Assembly (NCBI GenBank): GCA_009746045.1
Contig: RPFO01000436.1
Coordinates: 1 to 48,500 of the forward strand
DNA length: 48,500 nucleotides
Origin: Mesostigma viride
Lineage: Eukaryota; Streptophyta; Mesostigmatophyceae; Mesostigmatales; Mesostigmataceae
Direction: 5' to 3'
The translations under genes were made by a program, and so were the position numbers. The notes under the pieces were generated by a model. It ran no database searches. It saw nothing but the letters and a program-made list of their open reading frames with translations, and was not told the origin of the DNA. Positions 28,545 to 39,514 of the stretch are shown here, piece after piece. Positions within the stretch are counted from its first letter, which is position 1. Every line of letters starts with the position of its first letter.

Positions 28545-29513
28545 TCAAAACTCGACGCCACCGAAGTGGCGCCGGAAAGCCGCTGGGTCAAAACCCAGGG
28601 CCTGAGCCCAGAGGGCGGGTGGGATGTCGCGCCCCAGGAGGCTGCGGTGGAGGCCAATGTAGCGCGTGACCGAGAGGGCCGAAGCCCACCGGCCGCGCAG
28701 CTGGATGGCCTCCGGCGACTCGCCAGCGATGGCGTCGTGCGTCGCCCCCCCATGCCGGAGGCTGTGAAAAGAAAACATCCCTGCGATGCCCATGCGGGCC
28801 TGCACAGCCTCCCACTGCTGCCTAGCCTGGCTGTACGTTAAGCCCCGAAAGAGGAGTGCATCCGGGGGCTGGCCAGCCGTCAGACGTCGCAGGAGCCACA
28901 AAGAAAGTGGATCCCGGACGAGGACGTGCTGGGCCGCCCCCTGCGCAGTTTTGGGGTTGCGCAGCACAAGGGCACCGACCATGGGCCCTGGCTCGAGAAG
29001 GGGGTGGCCGGGATGAGCCACATCCCGAACCCGCAGCCCTAGCGCCTCGCTAATGCGTAAATACTGCTGGAAAGCAATAATAACCAACGCACTCAAATGC
29101 ACCTGTCGACGGGAAACTAGCAACAGGGCAGTGAAATAGCAAAGGCGCCAGGGCATAGGCGGAGGGCTGACAGCCGGAACAAGCCGCTGCCAACCTGCTA
29201 GCAGGCGGTCCGCCAGTACCCAATTCCGAACAATGTCGGGGTAGTACAGGTGCAGACAGACCTTGGCATGCTGGCATAAGGTACGCCCCCGCCCGCCTCT
29301 GGCATGGTAGACAGCAGAAATCCACTCACAGAAAATGGCTTCCGCGTCAGCTGGGTCGACAGGGCCAGGTGGCGCCCACGCCACGTAGACAGCCGCCGCA
29401 CGCCGGTACGCTGGCAAGGTAGACACAGGCCGGGTTGACTGTGCCCTCCAAAAGTGCCAAGTCCCGAGGGCGTCGCGCCCCCTCAGGCCCAGGGTTGGGA
29501 TGCACGTCACCAC
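28545..29513 (-). CDS. Tyrosine recombinase, copy B (complete catalytic domain)
   Basis: The recombinase part begins after GDVHPNPGP (29511-29485), with frame restored downstream of the 29428 lesion at VSTLPAYRRAAAVYVAWAPP. Catalytic residues are visible: Arg in QYLRISEALGLRVRD, H-x-x-R in FSFHSLRHGGATH, and Tyr in WASALSVTRYIG near the C-terminus. This arrangement is that of the lambda-integrase family as carried by DIRS/Ngaro/PAT retrotransposons, which integrate a circular DNA without target duplication. Of the copies here only B has this catalytic part open to its natural stop (28545), though it is out of frame with the upstream RT. Confidence 0.85.
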   Translation of the reverse strand: MVTCIPTLGLRGRDALGTWHFWRAQSTRPVSTLPAYRRAAAVYVAWAPPGPVDPADAEAIFCEWISAVYHARGGRGRTLCQHAKVCLHLYYPDIVRNWVLADRLLAGWQRLVPAVSPPPMPWRLCYFTALLLVSRRQVHLSALVIIAFQQYLRISEALGLRVRDVAHPGHPLLEPGPMVGALVLRNPKTAQGAAQHVLVRDPLSLWLLRRLTAGQPPDALLFRGLTYSQARQQWEAVQARMGIAGMFSFHSLRHGGATHDAIAGESPEAIQLRGRWASALSVTRYIGLHRSLLGRDIPPALWAQALGFDPAAFRRHFGGVEF

Positions 29514-31854
29514 ACCGGGTCAAGTCAGGAATCCAAGCGCCACGCCGACTGGCCTTGTCAGCTGGGTTGTGGTCGGTAGCCACCCAGACCCAGTGGCTCT
29601 GCGTGTCGCCAGCCAGTGGCAGAGCGCAGTAGCGCCGAACCAGCTGGTTGAGGCGGTAGGAAGACGACCGCCCTCTGACAAACGCCCCCACCACAGCACT
29701 GGAGTCCACGAGCCGGACGACTCGTTTACCTCGACACGCCTTGGTCCGGCACGACCACTCGACCCCCTGTGTCGCAGCAATCGCCTCCTTGACGTTGATG
29801 TGGTTAGGCTGCCCCCGCCACCGGTAGGACAGTGCCGTACGCCAGTGGCCACTATCCAGCAGGCTGTAGTCCCCCTCCTCCATGCGCTCCAGGTCCCAGT
29901 CCTCCCCAGACGTTAAAGCTGTCGTCCGCCACCCCTGCGCTTCGCGCCGGGTCGCCAGCCGGGCACAATCGGCCCCAGGCAGGTCCCTGTAGACCACTCC
30001 ACCGCCGGAGCCGCTCGCATCACTTGCGACGACCCGGTCAGAAAGGGGCCGGGCCCTGGCCGCCCTCAAAAAGGGGGCCAGGTCGATCGCCGCCTGAAGC
30101 TCCTGGCGGGCCCCCGCAGGGAGGCGCCAGCGGCGCCCAGGCAGGGAGGCATTCATGGCCGCTAGCAGCCGGTACGTCTCAGACCACACCGAAAGCATGG
30201 GGCGGCACAACAGATGCATCCACACCCACTTCCCAAGCACAGAACTAAGTTCGCGGTAGTATGTAAACCCGCGATCTAAGATTCTATGAGTAGCAGCGAT
30301 AACTGCCACCACACGCTCAGGAACAGGCACCACGTCACCATCTCTTTGGTGAATGACACCCACCGCCTGCACACCAGTCTGCTCTGCTGTCGCCCGTACC
30401 ACCTTGTCAGACTTCTGCACCAGCCCAACAGCGGCGTAGGCAGCCTGAACACGATCTACTAGCTGCTGATTCACCCCATCCACCGACGCACAGTGGGTGA
30501 AATGGAGGTCATCGATCGTCACAGCATGCATACCTTCCAGATCCTGCCGAGATTCGAAGCACGGCGAGGGCGCCAAGGGCGCAGCAGGGTCCTCCTCCAG
30601 CCTCAGCCGGACGGTCTCCCCCGCCTCGTTGGCCTCCGCCACCAGGATCAGCGCGGACATGTTGATGCTCAGCCCACGACTAGCCTCCAACGGCGGCTTG
30701 GGGCCACAGCGGTACAACACAGACTGATGCACACACTGGGCCACGGCGACGGCCAGCTTGTTGCCCATTGGCCAGCACAACATCCACGGCCACACCTTCC
30801 GACGAGCCCCACTCAGGCCCACCAGATCCGACCACACCGGCATCCACGCACAGTACCGCCGCATCCAAACTGGCAGGCGGAGTCTGTTGTAGTACGAATC
30901 CAAATCTGATACGCCCCCAAAAACATCCTCCCCAGCGCGCGTGGGCAAATCGCAAATCACGCCAAGGTGTGGTAAAAAAGCGGGCATAGGATCTGGTAGT
31001 GGCATGTTGCCACGCCGGTTGTCCACAATCAGCCGTATACGGCCGTCGGGCTTTCCGACCCCAAAAGTACCGTTCACCATAGGCGGCTCCTCCTCAAAAA
31101 ATCCACCCAAAATCCCCCTCTCCACACACACCGTGCAAACCCGCGCGAACTCCTCCATGCTACACCCCCGCGAGATCCGCATCGACTTCTGCAAGATCCG
31201 CTCTGCTGGGCTCAGCGTCCGTACCATCCTACTCTCATCATTCAAAATTGCTCCCCAAGAGGGGGGTAGTAAGTTCAGCACATCCACTTGGCCACCTTCC
31301 CCCGGACCAGGCAAGGCCAAGCGTGCGGCCACTAACGGTTCGTAAGGGGCTCCTTCAGCATATTCACCCCCATCCACTACAGATCCTGCCATTGCCGCTA
31401 CGGAACCACCGTTCCGGCGGACAAAGGACCTGCAAGCATCATCGATCCCATCTAGGGCCGCCTGCTGCAGAGGCCCGGGCACACGGGCTGAATCTACAGC
31501 AGGCGGGTCTCCCCCCCCCCCCATCCAGTTTAACGCCCTAACCGTCTGACAGGCTAGTGTGCGAGCATTAAAAGCCCGACTCATCCTATCGCGCCTACGG
31601 CCTGAGCGTACCTGCTGCCACCAGTCACGAGGTGGCAGGGGTGCTGGAAGAGGTAGTGGAAGAAGGCACCGCTCCCTCACTTGTTGTTGTTGGACGGGCC
31701 GCCCTGCCCCTTCTTGCCGGGACCCTGCTCCAGCTTGTGCTGCAGCTTCCCCATGCTCATCGCCGCCCGCACCGCCGGAGACGCCAGCATTGCTCCACCC
31801 TCCTGGAATGGCAGCATTGCCGACGGAGTCCCCTTCCACCCGTCGACCCCACAT
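29347..31854 (-). CDS. DIRS-like reverse transcriptase-RNase H ORF, copy B
   Basis: Long frame overlapping the gag end (stop 31677); translation of RT could use the ATG at MSRAFNA just after that stop, or frameshifting in the overlap. Domains: RT fingers GRIRLIVDNRRGNMPLPDP; palm box AVTIDDLHF (IDD in place of YxDD); RNase H with D in VVASDASGSGG, E in VKEAIAATQG, D in RLVDSSAVVG and D in ATDHNPADKASRR. The 2A-like CGDVHPNPGP follows. About 20 codons later, four extra bases near 29428 (CAGGCCGGGTT versus CAGGGTT in C and D) throw the frame into a short wrong tail ending at 29347, separating RT-RNase H from the recombinase. Confidence 0.85.
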   Translation of the reverse strand: MWGRRVEGDSVGNAAIPGGWSNAGVSGGAGGDEHGEAAAQAGAGSRQEGAGRPVQQQQVRERCLLPLPLPAPLPPRDWWQQVRSGRRRDRMSRAFNARTLACQTVRALNWMGGGGDPPAVDSARVPGPLQQAALDGIDDACRSFVRRNGGSVAAMAGSVVDGGEYAEGAPYEPLVAARLALPGPGEGGQVDVLNLLPPSWGAILNDESRMVRTLSPAERILQKSMRISRGCSMEEFARVCTVCVERGILGGFFEEEPPMVNGTFGVGKPDGRIRLIVDNRRGNMPLPDPMPAFLPHLGVICDLPTRAGEDVFGGVSDLDSYYNRLRLPVWMRRYCAWMPVWSDLVGLSGARRKVWPWMLCWPMGNKLAVAVAQCVHQSVLYRCGPKPPLEASRGLSINMSALILVAEANEAGETVRLRLEEDPAAPLAPSPCFESRQDLEGMHAVTIDDLHFTHCASVDGVNQQLVDRVQAAYAAVGLVQKSDKVVRATAEQTGVQAVGVIHQRDGDVVPVPERVVAVIAATHRILDRGFTYYRELSSVLGKWVWMHLLCRPMLSVWSETYRLLAAMNASLPGRRWRLPAGARQELQAAIDLAPFLRAARARPLSDRVVASDASGSGGGVVYRDLPGADCARLATRREAQGWRTTALTSGEDWDLERMEEGDYSLLDSGHWRTALSYRWRGQPNHINVKEAIAATQGVEWSCRTKACRGKRVVRLVDSSAVVGAFVRGRSSSYRLNQLVRRYCALPLAGDTQSHWVWVATDHNPADKASRRGAWIPDLTRCGDVHPNPGPEGARRPRDLALLEGTVNPACVYLASVPACGGCLRGVGATWPCRPS

Positions 31855-32790
31855 CCACCAGCTGGCATGCCGTGATCAGCTTTGCCAGGTACTCGGCTGC
31901 TGCCAGCTCCAGAATTACTTCGGAGCGTGGCGTGGCCCAGTAGCCAAATTCTGTCACCATCGTGTCCAGAATTCCTGCCATCTGCAGGAGCAGCATCCGC
32001 CTCTCCCCTGGCTGCTGAGCTGCCGTGCATCGTCAGCATTAACGATGCACGGATGGACTTCCCCCCCACGCTCTCCGCGTAGTCCAGCATTCCCGGCAGC
32101 ACCGCCTCCAGCATGTTGCTCACCATGCAGGACCGGCACTGCATGCCCGCTCAGCGCCACCCCCTTCGTGCGCGCCAGCCTGCCAGCAGTCGCCGCTGCG
32201 GCTGGGCTTGCAGTTGCTGGAGTCTTTGCCTGGTCCAGCAGCTTCGACATGGCCGATATCAGGTCGCCAATATCTCCGCCAGTGCGGGCGTTGCCCGGGC
32301 GGGATGGAAGCCCTCCGCGGGCGTTGCATAGCCCGTCTCGGTCCCCAGCAGCCGACCTATGTTTCGGTCTAGGTCCGCCACATCCTGGTCGATCGCCCCA
32401 GGGCGCCATCCTCCTCGCCAGCGCCCGTTCCACCATGCCCCGCCCCTCCGCTTCCACCTGCCGAAGGGGAACACCGAACACCCCCAGTTCCCACCCCACC
32501 TGCTGACACTGGTGGATCCGGCTCTGCAATAGCCTCCCCCAGTTGCGCTGCTAGCACATCGGCCAGGGCCTCCTCCCCATCCCAGTCGCTGACAAACCCC
32601 CTTTTCTCCAACACGTCCATGACGTTCTTGGCACGCCCCGGATTGAGCTTCTGGATCCGCTCTATAGCCAGTTCCCCTCCCCTAGGATCTTCTGGACCGC
32701 AGTTGCGGCCTCCTTTGGGGTGCATCCCTCCCTGGCTTCTTGCTTGAGCTTTGCTATGAAATTCCGCTCTGGGGCTGTCACTGAGGTCAT
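31677..32790 (-). pseudogene. DIRS-like gag-type ORF, copy B, frameshifted
   Basis: ATG 32790 to the NNNK stop at 31677, the same blocks as copy A. Homopolymer-length differences (for example GGGGCG versus GGGCG near 32400, and C-runs near 32465) move coding among frames, so the chain is broken at least twice. The absence of a clean gag frame in any copy could mean that the true protein is shorter, that frames are joined by programmed shifts, or that copies have decayed. Confidence 0.6.
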
Positions 32791-32912
32791 GGTGGGTTAT
32801 AATGCTTGATGTGTTATATTGCGTTTTGTTTTTTGTGATGTGGTCACGTGAAGTTCTCAGGCAAAAGAAACAACCTGCTTCCCTAGAATGGAAGCCCACC
32901 ATTAATATATAT

Positions 32913-33183
32913 TAAAAATATAATTACTTACAGCAGAGTGAAATCACTCAAACCAAAGCAAACGCCCAGCTATAAACCTATATACAGAGCCATGTCAAAG
33001 CTCTATACTACGATAAGACCAATGGAAACGCCTAACGGGAGGAACCTAATAGCCCTGCTGCACCGCAAAATCAGCCCGCGTACGGCGGAGCATGATGTCA
33101 GCCATGGCCCGAGTCAGCGCCACCGACAAGCGCTGACGCCAATATGACGTCCAGGTCCGCGCCGACCATGGGGCCCGCTGGGG
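32913..33183. mobile_element. 271-bp insertion in the leader of copy B
   Basis: Copies A and B share ATTAATATATAT...AGCAACCACC, but in B 271 bp of unrelated sequence splits it, with TATATAT on both sides (32906-32912 and 33184-33190). That fits a 7-bp target duplication, though the TA repeat makes the exact ends ambiguous. It has no ORF and no clear terminal repeats. Confidence 0.6.
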
Positions 33184-33357
33184 TATATATAGCAACCACC
33201 TGTCCAGCCAACCCCTACCTGGGTGGCTGGGGTACGGGTGCCAGCACAAAAAATATATATTTTTTCTAAAATTATTTTTTCTTTTGGTGCTATACGGCGT
33301 TGCATTTTCCGCTCAGCAGGTTAGCCATAGATAAAATGAGCATAGCTCACCAATTAA

Positions 33358-33693
33358 TTCATTCATTCATTCATTCATTCATTCATTCATTCATTCATTC
33401 ATTCATTCATTCATTCATTCATTCATTCATTCATTCATTCATTCATTCATTCATTCATTCATTCATTCATTCATTCATTCATTCATTCATTCATTCATTC
33501 ATTCATTCATTCATTCATTCATTCATTCATTCATTCATTCATTCATTCATTCATTCATTCATTCATTCATTCATTCATTCATTCATTCATTCATTCATTC
33601 ATTCATTCATTCATTCATTCATTCATTCATTCATTCATTCATTCATTCATTCATTCATTCATTCATTCATTCATTCATTCATTCATTCATTCA
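33358..33693. repeat. (TTCA)n microsatellite, 84 units
   Basis: Perfect tract between the 5' end of copy B and mini-element 2. Confidence 0.98.
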
Positions 33694-34203
33694 ATAGGTG
33701 CTGAAGCTAAGGTCCATTGGAGTGCCTTCCTACCAGAGAAACAAGTTTATTACAATAAGTGTGTGCAGGCTTTAACAGTTGAGCCTAGCCACACCCTCAA
33801 AATCATTGTACAAGTCATTGTCAAGTTAGGCCAGTTCACCATGCTGGGGCCCAGCACATGCCCCCTCATGGTCCAATCTTGTCCCCAACAGCAGCGAGGG
33901 TGGGTGGGTGGGAGCTGCAAAAAGGCCTCCCTACGTTCACCACACCACTCTAAGTACGGTGTGAAAATGGAAAACAAAGCACATGTCTCAAGGCGCCGCG
34001 CCCCCCTCAATCAAGGGCGGGCACGGTTGCCAGTAGGCACTAGTACCGGCGCACCGCCGGTCCCTTTCTCTCTCTAGTCCTAAGTAACAACAAGCACCTA
34101 ACATGGTGTAGGTGACGTACGGTAGAGCTACGCTACAGGCGGCAGATCGGCCCCCTTTGAGCCCGCCGCAACATAACTATAAAATGAGCAGATAGCTCAG
34201 AAA
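33694..34203 (-). mobile_element. Mini-element 2: second copy of the 510-bp derivative
   Basis: Nearly identical to 27145-27658 (a CATG is missing after ACCATG at about 33842) and again has (TTCA)n on both sides. Confidence 0.65.
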
Positions 34204-34363
34204 TTCATTCATTCATTCATTCATTCATTCATTCATTCATTCATTCATTCATTCATTCATTCATTCATTCATTCATTCATTCATTCATTCATTCATTCAT
34301 TCATTCATTCATTCATTCATTCATTCATTCATTCATTCATTCATTCATTCATTCATTCATTCA
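34204..34363. repeat. (TTCA)n microsatellite, 40 units
   Basis: Perfect tract between mini-elements 2 and 3. Confidence 0.98.
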
Positions 34364-34790
34364 ATCCATTTCTGGCCTTGCCTTGCTTTGCATGCATCAC
34401 CACAAAACATCAAATTTATTACAATATGTGTGCTAGCTCTATACGGTGGAATAACACAGACATGTCTACCAGATGGCAACACGGCCATCTGTATGCTAGG
34501 GTGAGCACACTATGTGAATGTGCAGGGCCAGCCCACAGCAGCTGTGCCCCTGCTCTACCCCTTTTGCCAGGGTGGGTGGGTGGGAGGCAAAAGAAACAAC
34601 CTGCTTCCCTAGAATGGAAGCCCACCCTTTATAGCAACCACCTCTCCAGCCAACCCCTACCTGGGTGGCTGGGGTACGGGTGCCAGCACAAAAAATATTT
34701 TTTCTAAAATTATTTTTTCTTTGGTGCTATACGGCGTTGCATTCTCCGCTCAGCAGGTTAGTCATAGATAAAATGAGCATAGCTCACCAA
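34364..34790 (-). mobile_element. Mini-element 3: internal deletion derivative of the DIRS-like family
   Basis: 195 bp of the family's 3' end (ATCCATTTCTGGCC to GCTCTACCC) are joined to about 205 bp of its 5' end (GGCAAAAGAAACAACC to AGCTCACCAA), with all coding sequence missing. The join contains CTTTTGCC, then AGGGTGGGTGGGTGGG, then GGCAAAAG, a small inverted repeat around G-triplets. It abuts copy C with no (TTCA)n between. Confidence 0.8.
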
Positions 34791-35182
34791 ATCCATTTCT
34801 GGCCTTGCCTTGCTTTGCATGCATCACCACAAAACATCAAATTTATTACAATATGTGTGCTAGCTCTATACGGTGGAATAACACAGACATGTCTACCAGA
34901 TGGCAACACGGCCATCTGTATGCTAGGGTGAGCACACTATGTGAATGTGCAGGGCCAGCCCACAGCAGCTGTGCCCCTGCTCTACCCACATCTCCTTACA
35001 TGGCTAACAGCCGAAAATACGTAGGACATGCAAAAAAGAAAACTTAAACTACCTAGCTATGGGGGTACTTTGTCCCAACCCAGGTTCACCCTCGGGTTAG
35101 TTAAACCATTTCCCCCCTGACCTCCCACACAAGGGTGAGGTCAGTTGATAGCTAAAAGACGAGAGATAAAAACAGGAGGACG

Positions 35183-35536
35183 TCAAAACTCGACGCCACC
35201 GAAGTGGCGCCGGAAAGCCGCTGGGTCAAAACCCAGGGCCTGAGCCCAGAGGGCGGGTGGGATGTCGCGCCCCAGGAGGCTGCGGTGGAGGCCAATGTAG
35301 CGCGTGACCGAGAGGGCCGAAGCCCACCGGCCGCGCAGCTGGATGGCCTCCGGCGACTCGCCAGCGATGGCGTCGTGCGTCGCCCCCCCATGCCGGAGGC
35401 TGTGAAAAGAAAACATCCCTGGGATGCCCATGCGGGCCTGCACAGCCTCCCACTGCTGCCTAGCCTGGCTGTACGTTAAGCCCGAAAGAGGAGTGCATCC
35501 GGGGGCTGGCCAGCCGTCAGACGTCGCAGGAGCCAC
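35183..35536 (-). pseudogene. C-terminal tyrosine recombinase fragment, copy C
   Basis: Carries HSLRHGGATHD and the catalytic-Tyr segment SALSVTRYIG in good frame, but is disconnected from the N-terminal recombinase part by the lost C near 35481. Confidence 0.8.
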
Positions 35537-37944
35537 AAAGAAAGTGGATCCCGGACGAGGACGTGCTGGGCCGCCCCCTGCGCAGTTTTGGGGTTGCGCA
35601 GCACAAGGGCACCGACCATGGGCCCTGGCTCGAGAAGGGGGTGGCCGGGATGAGCCACATCCCGAACCCGCAGCCCTAGCGCCTCGCTAATGCGTAAATA
35701 CTGCTGGAAAGCAATAATAATCAACGCACTCAAATGCACCTGTCGACGTGAAACTAGCAACAGGGCAGTGAAATAGCAAAGGCGCCAGGGCATAGGCGGA
35801 GGGCTGACAGCCGGAACAAGCCGCTGCCAACCTGCTAGCAGGCGGTCCGCCAGTACCCAATTCCGAACAATGTCGGGGTAGTACAGGTGCAGACAGGCCT
35901 TGGCATGCTGGCATAAGGTACGCCCCCGCCCGCCTCTGGCATGGTAGACAGCAGAAATCCACTCACAGAAAATGGCTTCCGCGTCAGCTGGGTCGACAGG
36001 GCCAGGTGGCGCCCACGCCACGTAGACAGCCGCCGCACGCCGGTACGCTGGCAAGGTAGACACAGGGTTGACTGTGCCCTCCAAAAGTGCCAAGTCCCGA
36101 GGGCGTCGCGCCCCCTCAGGCCCAGGGTTGGGATGCACGTCACCACACCGGGTCAAGTCAGGAATCCAAGCGCCACGCCGACTGGCCTTGTCAGCTGGGT
36201 TGTGGTCGGTAGCCACCCAGACCCAGTGGCTCTGCATGTCGCCAGCCAGTGACAGAGCGCAGTAGCGCCGAACCAGCTGGTTGAGGCGGTAGGAAGACGA
36301 CCGCCCTCTGACAAACGCCCCCACCACAGCACTGGAGTCTACGAGCCGGACGACTCGCTTACCTCGACACGCCTTGGTCCGGCACGACCACTCGACCCCC
36401 TGTGTCGCAGCAATCGCCTCCTTGACGTTGATGTGGTTAGGCTGCCCCCGCCACCGGTAGGACAGTGCCGTACGCCAGTGGCCACTATCCAGCAGGCTGT
36501 AGTCCCCCTCCTCCATGCGCTCCAGGTCCCAGTCCTCCCCAGACGTTAAAGCTGTCGTCCGCCACCCCCGCGCTTCGCGCCGGGTCGCCAGCCGGGCACA
36601 ATCGGCCCCAGGCAGGTCCCTGTAGACCACCCCACCGCCGGAGCCGCTCGCATCACTTGCGACGACCCGGTCAGAAAGGGGCCGGGCCCTGGCCGCCCTC
36701 AAAAAGGGGGCCAGGTCGATCGCCGCCTGAAGCTCCTGGCGGGCCCCCGCAGGGAGGCGCCAGCGGCGCCCAGGCAGGGAGGCATTCATGGCTGCTAGCA
36801 GCCGGTACGTCTCAGACCACACCGAAAGCATGGGGCGGCACAGCAGATGCATCCACACCCACTTCCCAAGCACAGAACTAAGTTCGCGGTAGTATGTAAA
36901 CCCGCGATCTAAGATTCTATGAGTAGCAGCGATAACTGCCACCACACGCTCAGGAACAGGCACCACGTCACCATCTCTTTGGTGAATGACACCCACCGCC
37001 TGCACACCAGTCTGCTCTGCTGTCGCCCGTACCACCTTGTCAGACTTCTGCACCAGCCCAACAGCGGCGTAGGCAGCCTGAACACGATCTAGCTGCTGAT
37101 TCACCCCATCCACCGACGCACAGTGGGTGAAATGGAGGTCATCGATCGTCACAGCATGCATACCTTCCAGATCCTGCCGAGATTCGAAGCACGGCGAGGG
37201 CGCCAAGGGCGCAGCAGGGTCCTCCTCCAGCCTCAGCCGGACGGTCTCCCCCGCCTCGTTGGCCTCCGCCACCAGGATCAGCGCGGACATGTTGATGCTC
37301 AGCCCACGACTAGCCTCCAACGGCGGCTTGGGGCCACAGCGGTACAACACAGACTGATGCACACACTGGGCCACGGCGACGGCCAGCTTGTTGCCCATTG
37401 GCCAGCACAACATCCACGGCCACACCTTCCGACGAGCCCCACTCAGGCCCACCAGATCCGACCACACCGGCATCCACGCACAGTACCGCCGCATCCAAAC
37501 TGGCAGGCGGAGTCTGTTGTAGTACGAATCCAAATCTGATACGCCCCCAAAAACATCCTCCCCAGCGCGCGTGGGCAAATCGCAAATCACGCCAAGGTGT
37601 GGTAAAAAAGCGGGCATAGGATCTGGTAGTGGCATGTTGCCACGCCGGTTGTCCACAATCAGCCGTATACGGCCGTCGGGCTTTCCGACCCCAAAAGTAC
37701 CGTTCACCATAGGCGGCTCCTCCTCAAAAAATCCACCCAAAATCCCCCTCTCCACACACACCGTGCAAACCCGCGCGAACTCCTCCATGCTACACCCCCG
37801 CGAGATCCGCATCGACTTCTGCAAGATCCGCTCTGCTGGGCTCAGCGTCCGTACCATCCTACTCTCATCATTCAAAATTGCTCCCCAAGAGGGGGGTAGT
37901 AAGTTCAGCACATCCACTTGGCCACCTTCCCCCGGACCAGGCAA
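35476..37944 (-). pseudogene. RT-RNase H-2A-recombinase ORF, copy C, truncated at both ends by frameshifts
   Basis: 822 codons from the 37943 lesion to a premature stop at 35476. RT (LIVDNRRGN, TIDD), RNase H (SDASG, DHNPADK), GDVHPNPGP (36118-36144) and the recombinase N-terminus with QYLRISEALGLR are all in one frame. The frame ends at LLFRA, before the HSLRHGG box. This copy shows that RT, 2A-like motif and recombinase are continuous where copy B is broken. Confidence 0.85.
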
Positions 37945-38307
37945 GCCAAGCGTGCGGCCACTAACGGTTCGTAAGGGGCTCCTTCAGCATATTCACCCCC
38001 ATCCACTACAGATCCTGCCATTGCCGCTACGGAACCACCGTTCCGGCGGACAAAGGACCTGCAAGCATCATCGATCCCATCTAGGGCCGCCTGCTGCAGA
38101 GGCCCGGGCACACGGGCTGAATCTACAGCAGGCGGGTCTCGCCCCCCCCCCCCATCCAGTTTAACGCCCTAACCGTCTGACAGGCTAGTGTGCGAGCATT
38201 AAAAGCCCGACTCATCCTATCGCGCCTACGGCCTGAGCGTACCTGCTGCCACCAGTCACGAGGTGGCAGGGGTGCTGGAAGAGGTAGTGGAAGAAGGCAC
38301 CGCTCCC

Positions 38308-39404
38308 TCACTTGTTGTTGTTGGACGGGCCGCCCTGCCCCTTCTTGCCGGGACCCTGCTCCAGCTTGTGCTGCAGCTTCCCCATGCTCATCGCCGCCCG
38401 CACCGCCGGAGACGCCAGCATTGCTCCACCCTCCTGGAATGGCAGCATTGCCGACGGAGTCCCCTTCCAACCCGTCGACCCCACATCCACCAGCTGGCAT
38501 GCCGTGATCAGCTTTGCCAGGTACTCGGCTGCTGCCAGCTCCAGAATTACTTCGGAGCGTGGCGTGGCCCAGTAGCCAAATTCTGTCACCATCGTGTCCA
38601 GAATTCCTGCCATCTGCAGGAGCAGCATCCTCCTCTCCCCGCTGGCTGAGCTGCCGTGCATCGTCAGCATTAACGATGCACGGATGACTTCCCCCCCACG
38701 CTCTCTGCGTAGTCCAGCATCCCGGCAGCACCGCCTCCAGCATGTTGCTCACCAGGACCGGCACTGCATGCCCGCTCAGCGCCACCCCCTTCGTGCGCGC
38801 CAGCCTGCCAGCAGTCGCCGCTGCGGCTGGGCTTGCAGTTGCTGGAGTCTTTGCCTGGTCCAGCAGCTTCGACATGGCCGATATCAGGTCGCCAATATCT
38901 CCGCCAGTGCGGGCGTTGCCCGGCGGGATGGAAGCCCTCCGCTGGCGTTGCATAGCCCGTCTCGGTCCCCAGCAGCCGACCTATGTTCGGTCTAGGTCCG
39001 CCACATCCTGGTCGATCGCCCCAGGGCGCCATCCTCCTCGCCAGCGCCCGGTCCACCATGCCCCGCCCCTCCGCTTCCACCTGCCGAAGGGGGAACACCC
39101 CCAGCTCCCACCCACCTGCTGACACTGGTGGATCCGGCTCTGCAATAGCCTCCCCCAGTTGCGCTGCTAGCACATCGGCCAGGGCCTCCTCCCCATCCCA
39201 GTCGCTGACAAACCCCCTTTTCTCCAACACGTCCATGACGTTCTTGGCACGCCCCGGATTGAGCTTCTGGATCCGCTCTAGCCAATGCCCCTCCCCTAGG
39301 ATCTTCTGGACCGCAGTTGCGGCCTCCTTTGGGGTGCATCCCTCCCTGGCTTCTTGCTTGAGCTTTGCTATGAAATTCCGCTCTGGGGCTGTCACTGAGG
39401 TCAT
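38308..39404 (-). pseudogene. DIRS-like gag-type ORF, copy C, frameshifted
   Basis: ATG 39404 (MTSVTAPERNFIAKLKQEAR) to the stop at 38308. An intact N-terminal frame covers about 110 residues (to GGWELGVFPLRQVEAEG); then indels scatter the SAMSKLLDQAK, MLDYAESVGG and LDTMVTEFGYW blocks over other frames. Compared with A and B it lacks GAACACC near 39095 and has other unique deletions. Confidence 0.6.
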
Positions 39405-39514
39405 GGTGGGTTATAATGCTTGATGTGTTATATTGCGTTTTGTTTTTTGTGATGTGGTCACTTGAGGTTCTCAGGCAAAAGAAACAACCTGCTTCCCTAG
39501 AATGGAAGCCCACC

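Larger units (their letters stand above)
28159..33353 (-). mobile_element. DIRS-like element copy B (full length)
   Basis: Left (3') end AATCCATTTCTGGCC follows a (TTCA)n tract; right (5') end GAGCATAGCTCACC precedes another. On the minus strand it contains in order: leader, gag-like ORF (32790-31677), RT-RNase H ORF, 2A-like motif (29485-29511), tyrosine recombinase (to 28545) and a 3' region with AATAAA (28210-28215). A 271-bp insertion lies in the leader (32913-33183). Without it the element is about 4.9 kb. Copy B is disrupted by a 4-bp difference near 29428 and by gag indels. Confidence 0.9.

Noticed and set aside
30493-32506. Plus-strand ORFs across the DIRS-like copies
   Set aside because: They are antisense shadows of the RT and gag frames in GC-rich DNA and repeat identically in every copy.
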